Positions 33,885-42,788 of a DNA stretch of 64,000 nt are shown here, one piece after another. A model generated the notes under the pieces. It searched no databases and was not told where the DNA came from. It worked only from the letters and a program-made list of their open reading frames with translations. The stretch comes from DASSUW01 sp963740605 (GTDB lineage: Bacteria > Actinomycetota > Thermoleophilia > Solirubrobacterales > Solirubrobacteraceae), in assembly GCA_963740605.1 (NCBI GenBank), contig CAVUFC010000014.1, positions 496,001-560,000 on the forward strand, read 5' to 3'. The position numbers and the translations under genes are program-made. Position 1 is the stretch's first letter. Every line of letters starts with the position of its first letter.

Positions 33885-36223
33885 CGCTCACGACGCCGCT
33901 GAGCGCCGAGGCGCTCAGCCGGCTCGACGCGACCTGGCGCGCCGCGAACTACCTCGCCGTCGGCCAGATCTACCTGCTCGACAACCCGCTCCTGCACGAG
34001 CCGCTGCGGCCCGAGCATGTCAAGCCGAGGCTGCTCGGCCACTGGGGCACCACGCCCGGCCTCAACTTCCTGTACGCGCACATGAACCGAGCGATCCGGG
34101 AGCGCGACCTCCCGGCGATCTTCGTGACCGGCCCCGGGCACGGCGGGCCGGCGCTGGTGGCAAGCACGTGGCTCGAGGGCACGTACAGCGAGATCTATCC
34201 CGAGGTGAGCCGAGACGAGCCGGGGATGCGTCGCTTGTTCCGGCAATTCTCGTTCCCCGGCGGGATCCCGAGCCACGTCGCCCCGGAGACGCCCGGATCG
34301 ATCCACGAGGGCGGGGAGCTCGGATACGCGCTGACCCACGCCTACGGCGCGGCGTTCGACAACCCGGACCTCGTCGTGCTCTGCGTCGTCGGCGACGGCG
34401 AGGCCGAGACGGGGCCGCTGGCCGCAAGCTGGCACAGCAACAAGTTCCTCGATCCCGTCCGTGACGGCGCCGTGCTCCCGGTGCTGCACCTGAACGGCTT
34501 CAAGATCGCCAACCCGACGGTGCTCGCGCGGATCCCGCACGACGAGCTGGCGGCGTTGCTGGAGGGCTACGGGCACCGGCCGATCTTCGTCGAGGGCGAC
34601 GACCCCGCGGAGATGCATCAGCGGATGGCGGCGGCACTCGACGCGGCGCTCGACGACATCGCCGCGATCCAGCGCCGGGCCCGCGACGGCGGCGGGGCCG
34701 GCGAGCGTCCGCGCTGGCCGATCCTCGTGCTCCGTACGCCAAAGGGCTGGACCGGGCCGCACGAGGGCACCGCCGCGGCCCATCAGGTGCCGATCACGGG
34801 CATGCGCGAGTCCGCTGACACGCTCGCAGAGCTCGAGGCGTGGATGCGGTCCTATCGCCCCGAGGAGCTGTTCGACGCCGACGGGTCGCCGCGCGACGAC
34901 GTGCTGGCGCCCTCGCCGACCGGCGAGCGGCGGATGGGCGCGATCCCGCACGCCAACGGCGGGCTGCTCAGGCAGAACCTGCGGCTACCCGACTTTCGCG
35001 AGTACGCGGTCGACGTGCCCGAGCCCGGGCGCACGTCCAGCGAGGCGACTCGCGTCCTCGGCGGGTTCCTGCGTGACGTGATGGCACACAACCAGCACAC
35101 GTTCCGGCTGTTCGGGCCCGACGAGACTGCGTCGAACCGGCTCTCCGCGGTGTTCGAGGTCACCAACCGCGCGTGGCAGGCCGAGCGCACCGCAGCCGAC
35201 GACCACCTCGCTCCCGACGGCCGCGTGCTCGAGGTGCTGAGCGAGCACCTCTGCCAGGGGTGGCTCGAGGGCTACCTGCTGACCGGCCGGCACGGGCTCT
35301 TCAACTGCTACGAGGCGTTCATCCACATCGTCGACTCGATGTTCAACCAGCACGCCAAGTGGTTGAAGGTGACGCGCGACATCCCGTGGCGGCGGCCGAT
35401 CAGCTCGCTCAACTACCTGCTCACCTCCCACGTCTGGCGCCAGGACCACAACGGCTTCTCCCACCAGGATCCCGGCTTCATCGACCACGTCATCAACAAG
35501 GACCCGAACGTCGTCCGCGTGTACCTCCCGCCCGATGCGAACTGTCTGCTGTCGGTCGGCGACCACTGCTTGCGCAGCCGCGACTACGTGAACGTGATCG
35601 TGGCCGGCAAGCAGCCGGCATTGGACTTCCTGTCGATGGACGAGGCGATCGTGCACTGCACGCGCGGCATCGGCATCTGGGACTGGGCAAGCAACGACGA
35701 AGGCGGGGAGCCGGACGTCGTGCTGGCGTGCGCGGGTGACGTGCCGACGCTGGAGACGCTGGCGGCGGCGGCGCTCGTGCGCGAGCACCTGCCGGAGCTC
35801 AAGGTCCGCGTGGTGAACGTCGTCGACCTGATGCGGCTGCAGCCCGAGGCCGAGCACCCGCACGGCATGTCCGACGCCGAGTTCGACGCCATCTTCACGC
35901 CGGACAAGCCGGTGATCTTCGCCTACCACGGATACCCGTGGCTGATCCACCGGCTCACCTACCGACGGACCAATCACCACGGCCTCCACGTCCGTGGCTA
36001 CAAGGAGCAGGGCACGACCACGACGCCGTTCGACATGGTCATGCTCAACGACCTGGATCGCTTCCACCTGGTCATCGACGTGATCGACCGCGTGCCGGGC
36101 CTCGCGCCTCGGGCCGCGGCGCTGCGCCAGCACATGCTCGACGAGCGCCTCCGCCACCGCGCATACACGCGCGAGTTCGGCGAGGACCCGGAGGACGTGC
36201 GCAACTGGACCTGGCCCGGCTGA
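33881..36223 (+). CDS. xfp: Xylulose-5-phosphate/fructose-6-phosphate phosphoketolase
   Basis: A 780-residue thiamine-diphosphate enzyme of normal phosphoketolase length. It shows GHWGTTPGLNFLYAH, TGPGHGGPALVAS, GDGEAETGPLAASWHSNKF (ThDP site), WRQDHNGFSHQDPGF and YRRTNHHGLHVRGYKEQGTTTTPFD-type motifs of the family. It cleaves sugar phosphates to acetyl phosphate and glyceraldehyde-3-phosphate (or erythrose-4-phosphate). Acetate kinase starts 4 nt downstream and would make ATP from the acetyl phosphate; the regulated gap copy at 27401 could handle the triose. Confidence 0.95.
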   Translation: MTLTTPLSAEALSRLDATWRAANYLAVGQIYLLDNPLLHEPLRPEHVKPRLLGHWGTTPGLNFLYAHMNRAIRERDLPAIFVTGPGHGGPALVASTWLEGTYSEIYPEVSRDEPGMRRLFRQFSFPGGIPSHVAPETPGSIHEGGELGYALTHAYGAAFDNPDLVVLCVVGDGEAETGPLAASWHSNKFLDPVRDGAVLPVLHLNGFKIANPTVLARIPHDELAALLEGYGHRPIFVEGDDPAEMHQRMAAALDAALDDIAAIQRRARDGGGAGERPRWPILVLRTPKGWTGPHEGTAAAHQVPITGMRESADTLAELEAWMRSYRPEELFDADGSPRDDVLAPSPTGERRMGAIPHANGGLLRQNLRLPDFREYAVDVPEPGRTSSEATRVLGGFLRDVMAHNQHTFRLFGPDETASNRLSAVFEVTNRAWQAERTAADDHLAPDGRVLEVLSEHLCQGWLEGYLLTGRHGLFNCYEAFIHIVDSMFNQHAKWLKVTRDIPWRRPISSLNYLLTSHVWRQDHNGFSHQDPGFIDHVINKDPNVVRVYLPPDANCLLSVGDHCLRSRDYVNVIVAGKQPALDFLSMDEAIVHCTRGIGIWDWASNDEGGEPDVVLACAGDVPTLETLAAAALVREHLPELKVRVVNVVDLMRLQPEAEHPHGMSDAEFDAIFTPDKPVIFAYHGYPWLIHRLTYRRTNHHGLHVRGYKEQGTTTTPFDMVMLNDLDRFHLVIDVIDRVPGLAPRAAALRQHMLDERLRHRAYTREFGEDPEDVRNWTWPG

Positions 36224-36227
36224 GCGC

Positions 36228-37325
36228 GTGCGGTTGCTGGTCGTCAACGCCGGCTCGAGCAGCCTGAAGCTGGCCGCGCTGAGCGGCGACGACCGCGTAC
36301 TCGCCGAGCGCTCGGTCGAGTGGCCGGCCGGCGAGGCGTTCCCGCACGACGCCCTCGATGGCCTCCCCCACGCTGATGCCATCGCCCACCGCGTCGTGCA
36401 CGGCGGCGACAGCCTGCGAAAGGCGACCTGGATCGGCGGCGACATACGCGCCCGCCTCCTCGAATTGACCGACCTCGCGCCCCTGCACCAGCCGCGAGCG
36501 GTCGCCGCGATCGATGCCCTCGCCGAGCGCTTGCCGGACACGCCCGCGGCCGCGTGCTTCGACACGGCGTTCCACGCGACGCTGCCCGCCGGCGCCGCGA
36601 CGTACGCACTGCCGGCCGGCTGGCCCCGGCGCCGGTACGGCTTCCACGGCCTCTCCCACGCCTACGCCTCCCGGCGCGCCGCGGAGTTGACGGCGCGTGA
36701 CCCGGAGACGTTCCGCGTCGTCACGTGCCATCTCGGCGCCGGCGCCTCGCTCGCGGCCGTGTCGGGCGGCCGGTCGGTCGACACGACGATGGGCTTCACA
36801 CCACTCGACGGCCTCGTCATGGCGTCGCGCCCCGGGAGCGTCGACCCCGGACTCCTGCTGTGGCTGCTCGAACACCGTGGGATGACCGCGGCGGAGCTCG
36901 CGGATGCGCTCGAGCACCGAGCCGGACTCACCGGCCTGGGCGGTACCGGCGACATGCGCGAGCTGCTGCCTCGAGCCGACGCCGGCGATCAGGACGCGCA
37001 ACTCGCGCTCGACGTCTACGTCCACCGCCTGCGTGCCGGGATCGCGGCGATGGCTGCCGCCATGGGTGGCCTCGACGCGCTCGTCTTCACCGGGGGCGTC
37101 GGCGAGCACGCCCCGGCGATCCGGGCCCGCGCCGTGGCGGACCTCGGGTTCCTCGACCTCACCGTCGATCCCGAGCGCAACGCGGCCGCGAACGGCGACG
37201 GCCCGATCGGCGACGGCACGCTCGTGGTGACCGCCCGCGAGGACCTCGAGATGGCCCGGCAGGTCCGCGCGATCAGCGATCCAGCGACGGATACGGCCGC
37301 GGAGCCGGCGGCGCGGCGACCCTGA
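36228..37325 (+). CDS. ackA: Acetate kinase
   Basis: A 365-residue ASKHA enzyme with a GTG start 4 nt after the xfp stop. RLLVVNAGSSSLKLAAL is the phosphate-1 motif; RRYGFHGLSHAYASRRA and VTCHLGAGASLAAV follow, with FTGGVGEHAPAIRARA near the end. It forms ATP and acetate from acetyl phosphate made by phosphoketolase. It is slightly shorter than typical AckA (about 400), with trimmed loops but all key motifs. The last 53 bp overlap the convergent ADP-forming synthetase gene, which also handles acetyl groups. Confidence 0.95.
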   Translation: MRLLVVNAGSSSLKLAALSGDDRVLAERSVEWPAGEAFPHDALDGLPHADAIAHRVVHGGDSLRKATWIGGDIRARLLELTDLAPLHQPRAVAAIDALAERLPDTPAAACFDTAFHATLPAGAATYALPAGWPRRRYGFHGLSHAYASRRAAELTARDPETFRVVTCHLGAGASLAAVSGGRSVDTTMGFTPLDGLVMASRPGSVDPGLLLWLLEHRGMTAAELADALEHRAGLTGLGGTGDMRELLPRADAGDQDAQLALDVYVHRLRAGIAAMAAAMGGLDALVFTGGVGEHAPAIRARAVADLGFLDLTVDPERNAAANGDGPIGDGTLVVTAREDLEMARQVRAISDPATDTAAEPAARRP

Positions 37326-39969
37326 ACCGGGCATCGACGACGGTGGCGCCGTCGGGGCCGACGAGCACGGGGTTGCAGTCGAGCTCGGCGATCTCCGGGT
37401 GCGCAGCGGCGAGTGCCGCGATGCGCACGAGGATGTCCTCCAGCGCGGCGACGTCGGCGCGCGGCGTGCCGCGATAGCCGTCCAGCAGCGGATACGTCTT
37501 CAGCGCGCGGAGCATGTCCCGCGCGTCGCCGCGGCTCAGCGGGGCGAGGCGCGACTGCACGTCGCCGAGCAACTCGACCGCGCGGCCCCCGGCGGCGCAG
37601 GCCACGACGGGGCCCCAGTCGGGGTCGGATGTGACGCCGACGAGCATCTCGACGCCCTCCGCCGCCATCGATTGGACGAGGTAGCCGACCGGCTGGTGGC
37701 CCGCCTCGCGCACGGCAGCGGCGATCTCGCGCGCCGCTCGGGTGGCCGCAGAGGAGCCGCCCACGCCGAGTCTCACGCCGCCGACATCGGACTTGTGGAG
37801 CAGGCTTGGGGCGATCGCCTTGATCGCGACCTCGCCGCCGAAATCGGCGGCGCAGCGACCGACGGCGGCCGGCGTGGCGACGACCGTCGCGGCGACCTGG
37901 GGGATGCCATAGGCCGTCAGCAGCTCGGCCACGCGGTCCGGCACGAGCCAGCCGCCGCCCTCCGCGAGGACCTCCGCGATCGTCGCCGCGGCGGCGTCGG
38001 CGTCGATGCCGGCCGGGATCTCGGCCGGCTCGCCGGCGCCGCGCTGCCAGTGCGCGTAGCGGACCGCGTGATCCAGCGCCCGCACCGCCTCTTCCGGCGT
38101 GCCGTAGGCCGGGACGCCGTCGGCCAGCGTGGCGAGCGCGGAGTCGTCCTGCGCCATCCATACCGCGAGCAGCGGCTTGCCGGCCGCTCGCGTCGCGGCA
38201 TCCGCCGCACGGACGGCGGCCGCGACGTCGCTCGCCTGGGTAACCAGCGGCGGGATGAAGATCACGACGATGGCGTCGGCGGAGGGATCCTCCGCCAGCG
38301 CCTCGATCGCGCTGCGATAGTCGTCGGCGGACGCGGACGCGATCATGTCGACCGGGTTCGTCGTCGCAGCCTCACGCGGAAGGTGGCGGGCGAGACGGCG
38401 GCGCGTCTTCGTCGGCAGCGGCTCGACGGTCAGCCCGGCGGCCTCGCAGGCGTCGGCGCACGCGATGCCCGGGCCACCGGCGTTCGTGACGATCCCGACG
38501 CGGCGGCCCCGTGGGAGGGGCTGGCCCGCCAGCAGCGCAGCGACGTCGAACAACTCGCCGACGGTGGCGGTGCGGATCACACCCGCGTGGCGGAACAGCG
38601 CATCGACGGTGGCGTCGGACGCGGCAAGGAGTGCGCCGGTGTGCGAGGTCGCGGCTCGCGCTCCCGCGGCCGAGCGACCACTCTTGACGGCGACCACGGG
38701 CTTGCGGGCCGCGACGCGCCGGGCGATCTGGCCGAAGCGACGCGGGTTGCCGAACGATTCCAGGTAGAGGCCGATGACGTCGGTGCCGTCGTCGTCCTCC
38801 CAGAAGCGCAGGAAGTCATTGCCGGACAGGTCGGCCTTGTTGCCCGTCGACACGAACGACGACAGCCCGAGCCCGCGCTGCGCGGCCTCAGCCACCGCAG
38901 CGATGCCGAAGGCGCCGCTCTGCGACGCGAAGGCGACGCTTCCCGGCGGCGGAGCGACCGGAGCGAACGATGCGTTGAGCGCGACGTCGCCCGCGGTGTT
39001 CAGCACGCCGAGGCAGTTCGGGCCGACGAGCCGCATGCCGCTGGCGCGGCAGACGGACAGCAGCTCGGCCTGGCGGTCACGCCCGCGGCCGCCGACCTCC
39101 GAGAAGCCGGCCGACAGCACCACCAGGGCCCGCACGCCCGCCGCCCCGCACTGGCGCGCGACGTCGACGACGACCGCAGCCGGCACGGCGATGACGGCGA
39201 GCTCGACGGGCTCCGGCACGTCGGCGATCGAGGGGTATGCCTGGATTCCGCCGACGCTCGCCTCGCGCGGATGGACGACGGACAGCGGACCCTTGTAGCC
39301 GGCCGCGCGAAGATTGCCCAGCACGGCGGCGCCAACCGATCCCGGGCGGGTCGAGACGCCGATGACCGCCACCGACTCGGGTCGCAGCACGTGGGCCACG
39401 GCCGCCGCGGCCGCGATGTGATCGCGCTCCTCGAACCGGGCGCGCGCATCGTCGCCGAGCGCCGCCGGCAGCTCGATCCACAGCTCCCCAGGCTCCGAGC
39501 GGACCTCGACGGCGAAGCCGGAGTCGCGGAACACCTGGATCATGCGCCGGTTCTCCGGCAGCACAACCGCAGTGAAGGTGTCGATGCCGTCCGCGGTCGC
39601 CAGCTCGGAGAGATGGGCGAGCAGCAGCGTTGCGATGCCGCGGCCCTGCCAGTCATCGGCCACCTCGAACGCCACCTCGGCACGATCGGCCGACTCGTGA
39701 ACGTACGCGGCATGCGCGACGATCCGCTCCGGCTCGCCCGCGACCGCGACGAGCCCGCGGCCTCGTCCCGGCTCGAGCGCCGCCATGTACGTGGCGGCCT
39801 GATGCAGGTCCGCACCGGCGCTGAAGAAGCGCAGCCAGCGGGACTCGACCGACAGACCGTCGAGGAAGCTGCAGAGCTCCGGCTCGTCTTCGGAGACGAG
39901 CGCGCGGACGGTGACAGTGGCTCCGTCGCGCAGCGCGACGTCAACGGTGGCGGGGTCAAGAGTCGGCAT
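37273..39969 (-). CDS. ADP-forming acyl-CoA synthetase fused to an N-terminal GNAT acetyltransferase
   Basis: An 898-residue fusion. Residues about 15-155 are a GNAT domain (ADDWQGRGIATLLLAHL is the acetyl-CoA loop). CoA-binding (VAVIGVSTRPGSVGAAVLGN), succinyl-CoA-ligase-like (GPNCLGVLNT, SQSGAFGIA) and ATP-grasp (VAIKAIAPSLLHKSDVGGV) domains follow. The ligase half makes acetate and ATP from acetyl-CoA, or the reverse. The GNAT domain suggests lysine acetylation, as in Pat/PatZ proteins, although E. coli PatZ has its GNAT domain at the C-terminus. The ATG is confirmed by -10 TAGCTT 6 nt upstream. Confidence 0.9.
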   Translation of the reverse strand: MPTLDPATVDVALRDGATVTVRALVSEDEPELCSFLDGLSVESRWLRFFSAGADLHQAATYMAALEPGRGRGLVAVAGEPERIVAHAAYVHESADRAEVAFEVADDWQGRGIATLLLAHLSELATADGIDTFTAVVLPENRRMIQVFRDSGFAVEVRSEPGELWIELPAALGDDARARFEERDHIAAAAAVAHVLRPESVAVIGVSTRPGSVGAAVLGNLRAAGYKGPLSVVHPREASVGGIQAYPSIADVPEPVELAVIAVPAAVVVDVARQCGAAGVRALVVLSAGFSEVGGRGRDRQAELLSVCRASGMRLVGPNCLGVLNTAGDVALNASFAPVAPPPGSVAFASQSGAFGIAAVAEAAQRGLGLSSFVSTGNKADLSGNDFLRFWEDDDGTDVIGLYLESFGNPRRFGQIARRVAARKPVVAVKSGRSAAGARAATSHTGALLAASDATVDALFRHAGVIRTATVGELFDVAALLAGQPLPRGRRVGIVTNAGGPGIACADACEAAGLTVEPLPTKTRRRLARHLPREAATTNPVDMIASASADDYRSAIEALAEDPSADAIVVIFIPPLVTQASDVAAAVRAADAATRAAGKPLLAVWMAQDDSALATLADGVPAYGTPEEAVRALDHAVRYAHWQRGAGEPAEIPAGIDADAAAATIAEVLAEGGGWLVPDRVAELLTAYGIPQVAATVVATPAAVGRCAADFGGEVAIKAIAPSLLHKSDVGGVRLGVGGSSAATRAAREIAAAVREAGHQPVGYLVQSMAAEGVEMLVGVTSDPDWGPVVACAAGGRAVELLGDVQSRLAPLSRGDARDMLRALKTYPLLDGYRGTPRADVAALEDILVRIAALAAAHPEIAELDCNPVLVGPDGATVVDARFRVAAPPAPRPYPSLDR

Positions 39970-39975
39970 ACGGCC

Positions 39976-40031
39976 AAGCTATGCCGCAGCGGCCGCCGAT
40001 CCATCCGGTCAGACCACGAAGCCACTCCGTA
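39976..40031 (-). promoter_or_regulatory. Regulon promoter of the GNAT-acyl-CoA synthetase gene
   Basis: Minus strand: TACGGA begins at 40031, ACCGGATG at 40009 and -10 TAGCTT at 39981; spacings 50 and 28. The distal box lies inside the 3' end of the upstream kinase gene. Confidence 0.65.
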
Positions 40032-41502
40032 GTTCACCGCGCAACCGCGCGTCGAGCCCGTTGCGCAGCGCCGCCAGCACGTCCGCGCCGTCGCGGTCGG
40101 TGCGCACGACCAGATGCGCCGGTGCGTCGAGCGGCTCCCATTCCTGCAGCTGGCGCGCCGCGACAGCCGGGCCGGCGTCCGAGACGCCCGGCCGGTCAGC
40201 GCGCGCGCCCGCGCGCGCGTGAAGCGTTTCGGCCGGGGCGCGACACTCGATCCACACGAGATCAGCCGCGTTCGCGAACGCATCCGCGAACGCGGTCCGG
40301 TCGGCCGCGAACCGGAACGTCGCGTCGATCATGACCCGCTCGCCGGCGCGGACACACGCGCGTGCGCGGACTCCGAGCTCCTCGTAGGTCCGCCGGTTCA
40401 TCGCGGGCTCGTAGGCGCCGGCGGGCGCTCGCGTGGTTGGCTCGATGCCGACCAGCTCCTTGCGGACGACGTCAGACGAGAACACCGTGGCCCCCGCTCG
40501 CTCGGCAAGTGTGGTCGCCAGCGTCGACTTCCCACTCGCCGCAGGCCCGCAGACGATGGCGGCCGGGCCGACCCGCAAGGCCCAGCCGAGGTGCGTCGCG
40601 AGGGCGAGCAGCGACGCAGCGTCGGCGCGCCGCCGCGCCGCGTCCGCCGCGTCGACCTGCCCGGCGCGGACGAGCGCGACCTTCGCGCGGATGAGCGCGC
40701 GCTGAGCGGCGAAGAAGGTGAGCAGTGCGTCGTCGCCCGGATTCCCTCCGGCCTCGCGATAGGCGTGCACCAGCCCAGCGGCGAGCCGCTCGTCGTGCCG
40801 CAGGAGGTCCATGACGAGGAACGCGAGGTCGAGACCGACGTCGATCTGTCGCAGGGCGGGATCGAACTCCACGCAGTCGACGATCTCGATCCCGCGCTCG
40901 AGGACGACGTGCTCGGCCCGCAGGTCGCCATGGCCGTCGCGCACGAGCCCAGCCCTCGCTCGCCGCTCCAAGTCCGCGCGCCGCGCCGCCATGATCGCGT
41001 CTGCCAGCGCCGCGGCGTCGTCGACGTCAGCGCCGAGCTCGCGCAGCGTCGCGAAGTTCTCGACCAGCATGGCCGCGAGCGCCGGGACCGCGCGTTCCGG
41101 TCGGTGCGGGCGATCCGCCGCGGCGTGAAACGCCGCCAGGCGGCGACCCACCCCGCGTACCTCGGACTCGCCGGCGGTTCCTTCGATGAGGCGCTGGGCG
41201 AGCGTGCAGCGCTCGTCGTAGCGCCGCATCTCGACGACGTAGTCGACCGCGCCGTCGGTGTGCTCCGGGGCCAGCTCGATGCCGTCAGTTGAGGGGACGA
41301 CCGCGCACACGCCACGGTAGATGTCCGGCGCGAGGCGCCGGTTCAGGCGCACCTCCTCGCGGCAGAAGTGATGCCGTCGGTCGAGCGTGCCGTAGTCGAC
41401 GAACGGAAGGCGGACCCGCTTCTTGAACTTGTACGCCCGGTCACGCGTGAGCAGCACGCGCGAGATGTGCGTCTCGCGCACCGCGACCGGGTCCAGGCGC
41501 AT
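40009..41502 (-). CDS. APH-like kinase fused to a P-loop AAA kinase (Rv2004c-like)
   Basis: A 497-residue protein. The N-terminal two thirds resemble an aminoglycoside-phosphotransferase fold (HGDLRAEHVVLERG for the catalytic loop, IVDCVEFDP for the metal site). The C-terminal third is an AAA_33-type kinase with Walker A GPAASGKST. The same pairing is found in mycobacterial Rv2004c, a DosR-regulon protein of unknown substrate. The ATG overlaps the stop of the upstream FAD oxidoreductase (TGATG), so they form an operon. Longer upstream starts are less likely. Confidence 0.82.
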   Translation of the reverse strand: MRLDPVAVRETHISRVLLTRDRAYKFKKRVRLPFVDYGTLDRRHHFCREEVRLNRRLAPDIYRGVCAVVPSTDGIELAPEHTDGAVDYVVEMRRYDERCTLAQRLIEGTAGESEVRGVGRRLAAFHAAADRPHRPERAVPALAAMLVENFATLRELGADVDDAAALADAIMAARRADLERRARAGLVRDGHGDLRAEHVVLERGIEIVDCVEFDPALRQIDVGLDLAFLVMDLLRHDERLAAGLVHAYREAGGNPGDDALLTFFAAQRALIRAKVALVRAGQVDAADAARRRADAASLLALATHLGWALRVGPAAIVCGPAASGKSTLATTLAERAGATVFSSDVVRKELVGIEPTTRAPAGAYEPAMNRRTYEELGVRARACVRAGERVMIDATFRFAADRTAFADAFANAADLVWIECRAPAETLHARAGARADRPGVSDAGPAVAARQLQEWEPLDAPAHLVVRTDRDGADVLAALRNGLDARLRGELRSGFVV

Positions 41503-42689
41503 CAGTCCTCGCGAGCGAGCAGCTCCAGGTTGCGTTCGACCTCGTGCGCTCCCTCGGGCCGCGCGCGCAGCAGCTCGGTCTCCTCGCGCCCCATCAGATA
41601 CGGCGCCAGGTACTTGCTGGCGATCTTCGTCGGCGGCCACCAGAGCGCGCGCAGCGCGGCCTCAGAGGGACCGGGGGTGGCGCCCGCGGGAGCGCGCAGC
41701 CAGCGGCGCCGCCCGCCGGTCAGGAGCATCCCTCGCAGCACCGGACGGAACGGCTGCGGGTCCAGGTCGACCCCGTGGCGCGCAACGATGGTCTCCGCGG
41801 CCGCGACGGCCTGCTGCGCCGCGAGGCCACCCTGCTTGATCGGGAACGTCGTGGCGTCCCCGGCGGCATACACGTCGTCGATGCCCTCCACGCGGCCGTG
41901 CTCGTCGACGGCGATGAAGCCGTCGGCGTCGGCCGGCAGCCCAGTGATCGCGGGGCCGGCCGGGATCGGCAGCGCGATCGTGCGATTGACGTCGATGCGC
42001 CGGTCGCCGGCGACGATGCAGTCGCTGGCGACGTCGGCGACCGTCGAACCGATGAACTCGATGCGCTCGCTCGCGAGAAGCTCGGCGACCATCGTCGACG
42101 CCTCGGATCCGAACGCCTCGAGCGGGCGGCTCTCCGGCGTCACGAAGACGAACCCCGCGCCGTGAACTCCGCCGGCCCACACGTCCCGAGCCGTCATCAC
42201 GGCAAGCTCGTACAGGGGCAGGCTCCACGCGACGGTGCTCGGCACCACGAACGCCACGCTGTTGACGTAGCCGTCTTCGAGGTCGGCGAGCAACCCGCTG
42301 AGCGCCTCGGGAGCGCCCTCCGTGCCAAACGTGATCGCGTGGCGATACGCCGGTTGCTGCTTGGCTCCGACCGCGATCAGCAGGGAGTCGTAGGCGAGCG
42401 TGTCGCCCGCGCCCGTGACGATCGTCCGGAACCCCGCGTCGACCTCGCGCAAGCTGTCGCGCACCACCGTCGCGCCGAACTCGGCGGCGATCGTGGCCAG
42501 CGAATGATGCTCCGCGTGGCCGAGGCAGAACGGCTCGGCGACCGACATCGGGCGATAGACGAAGTCGGGCTCGGGCGCGAGCAGCGTGACACGCGTGCGG
42601 TCGCCTCCAAGCTCGTGCAGCGCGATGAGCGCTTCGAGCGCGGCCACGCCGCCCCCGGCGATGACGATGTGCGGAGGAGAAGAAGTCAT
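41502..42689 (-). CDS. FAD-dependent pyridine nucleotide-disulfide oxidoreductase
   Basis: A 395-residue paralogue of the genes at 1, 8727 and 32628. HIVIAGGGVAALEALIAL is the FAD motif, FVYRPMSVAEPFCLG follows, and YAAGDATTFPIKQGGLAAQQA is the second site. The tail has LWWPPTKIASKYLAPYLMG. The start at 42689 has -10 TAGCCT 6 nt upstream. It is transcribed with the APH/AAA kinase. Repeated pairing of this flavoprotein with different stress genes suggests a shared respiratory or redox-sensing job, not yet defined. Confidence 0.85.
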   Translation of the reverse strand: MTSSPPHIVIAGGGVAALEALIALHELGGDRTRVTLLAPEPDFVYRPMSVAEPFCLGHAEHHSLATIAAEFGATVVRDSLREVDAGFRTIVTGAGDTLAYDSLLIAVGAKQQPAYRHAITFGTEGAPEALSGLLADLEDGYVNSVAFVVPSTVAWSLPLYELAVMTARDVWAGGVHGAGFVFVTPESRPLEAFGSEASTMVAELLASERIEFIGSTVADVASDCIVAGDRRIDVNRTIALPIPAGPAITGLPADADGFIAVDEHGRVEGIDDVYAAGDATTFPIKQGGLAAQQAVAAAETIVARHGVDLDPQPFRPVLRGMLLTGGRRRWLRAPAGATPGPSEAALRALWWPPTKIASKYLAPYLMGREETELLRARPEGAHEVERNLELLARED

Positions 42690-42695
42690 GTGCCG

Positions 42696-42775
42696 AGGCT
42701 AAGTCCGCGGCGCCCGCCCGGCATCGGCCCCGAGCGCGGACCCGCATGCGGAGATGCCCGCGCCTGCGGTCCGTA
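42696..42775 (-). promoter_or_regulatory. Regulon promoter variant of the FAD oxidoreductase/kinase operon
   Basis: Minus strand: -10 TAGCCT at 42701-42696 and GGCCGATG at 42729, spacing 28. The strong TACGGA begins at 42775, 74 bp upstream, that is one further 23-bp step. The 51-bp position holds no good match. Confidence 0.5.
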
Positions 42776-42788
42776 GTTGTCCGCAGCG

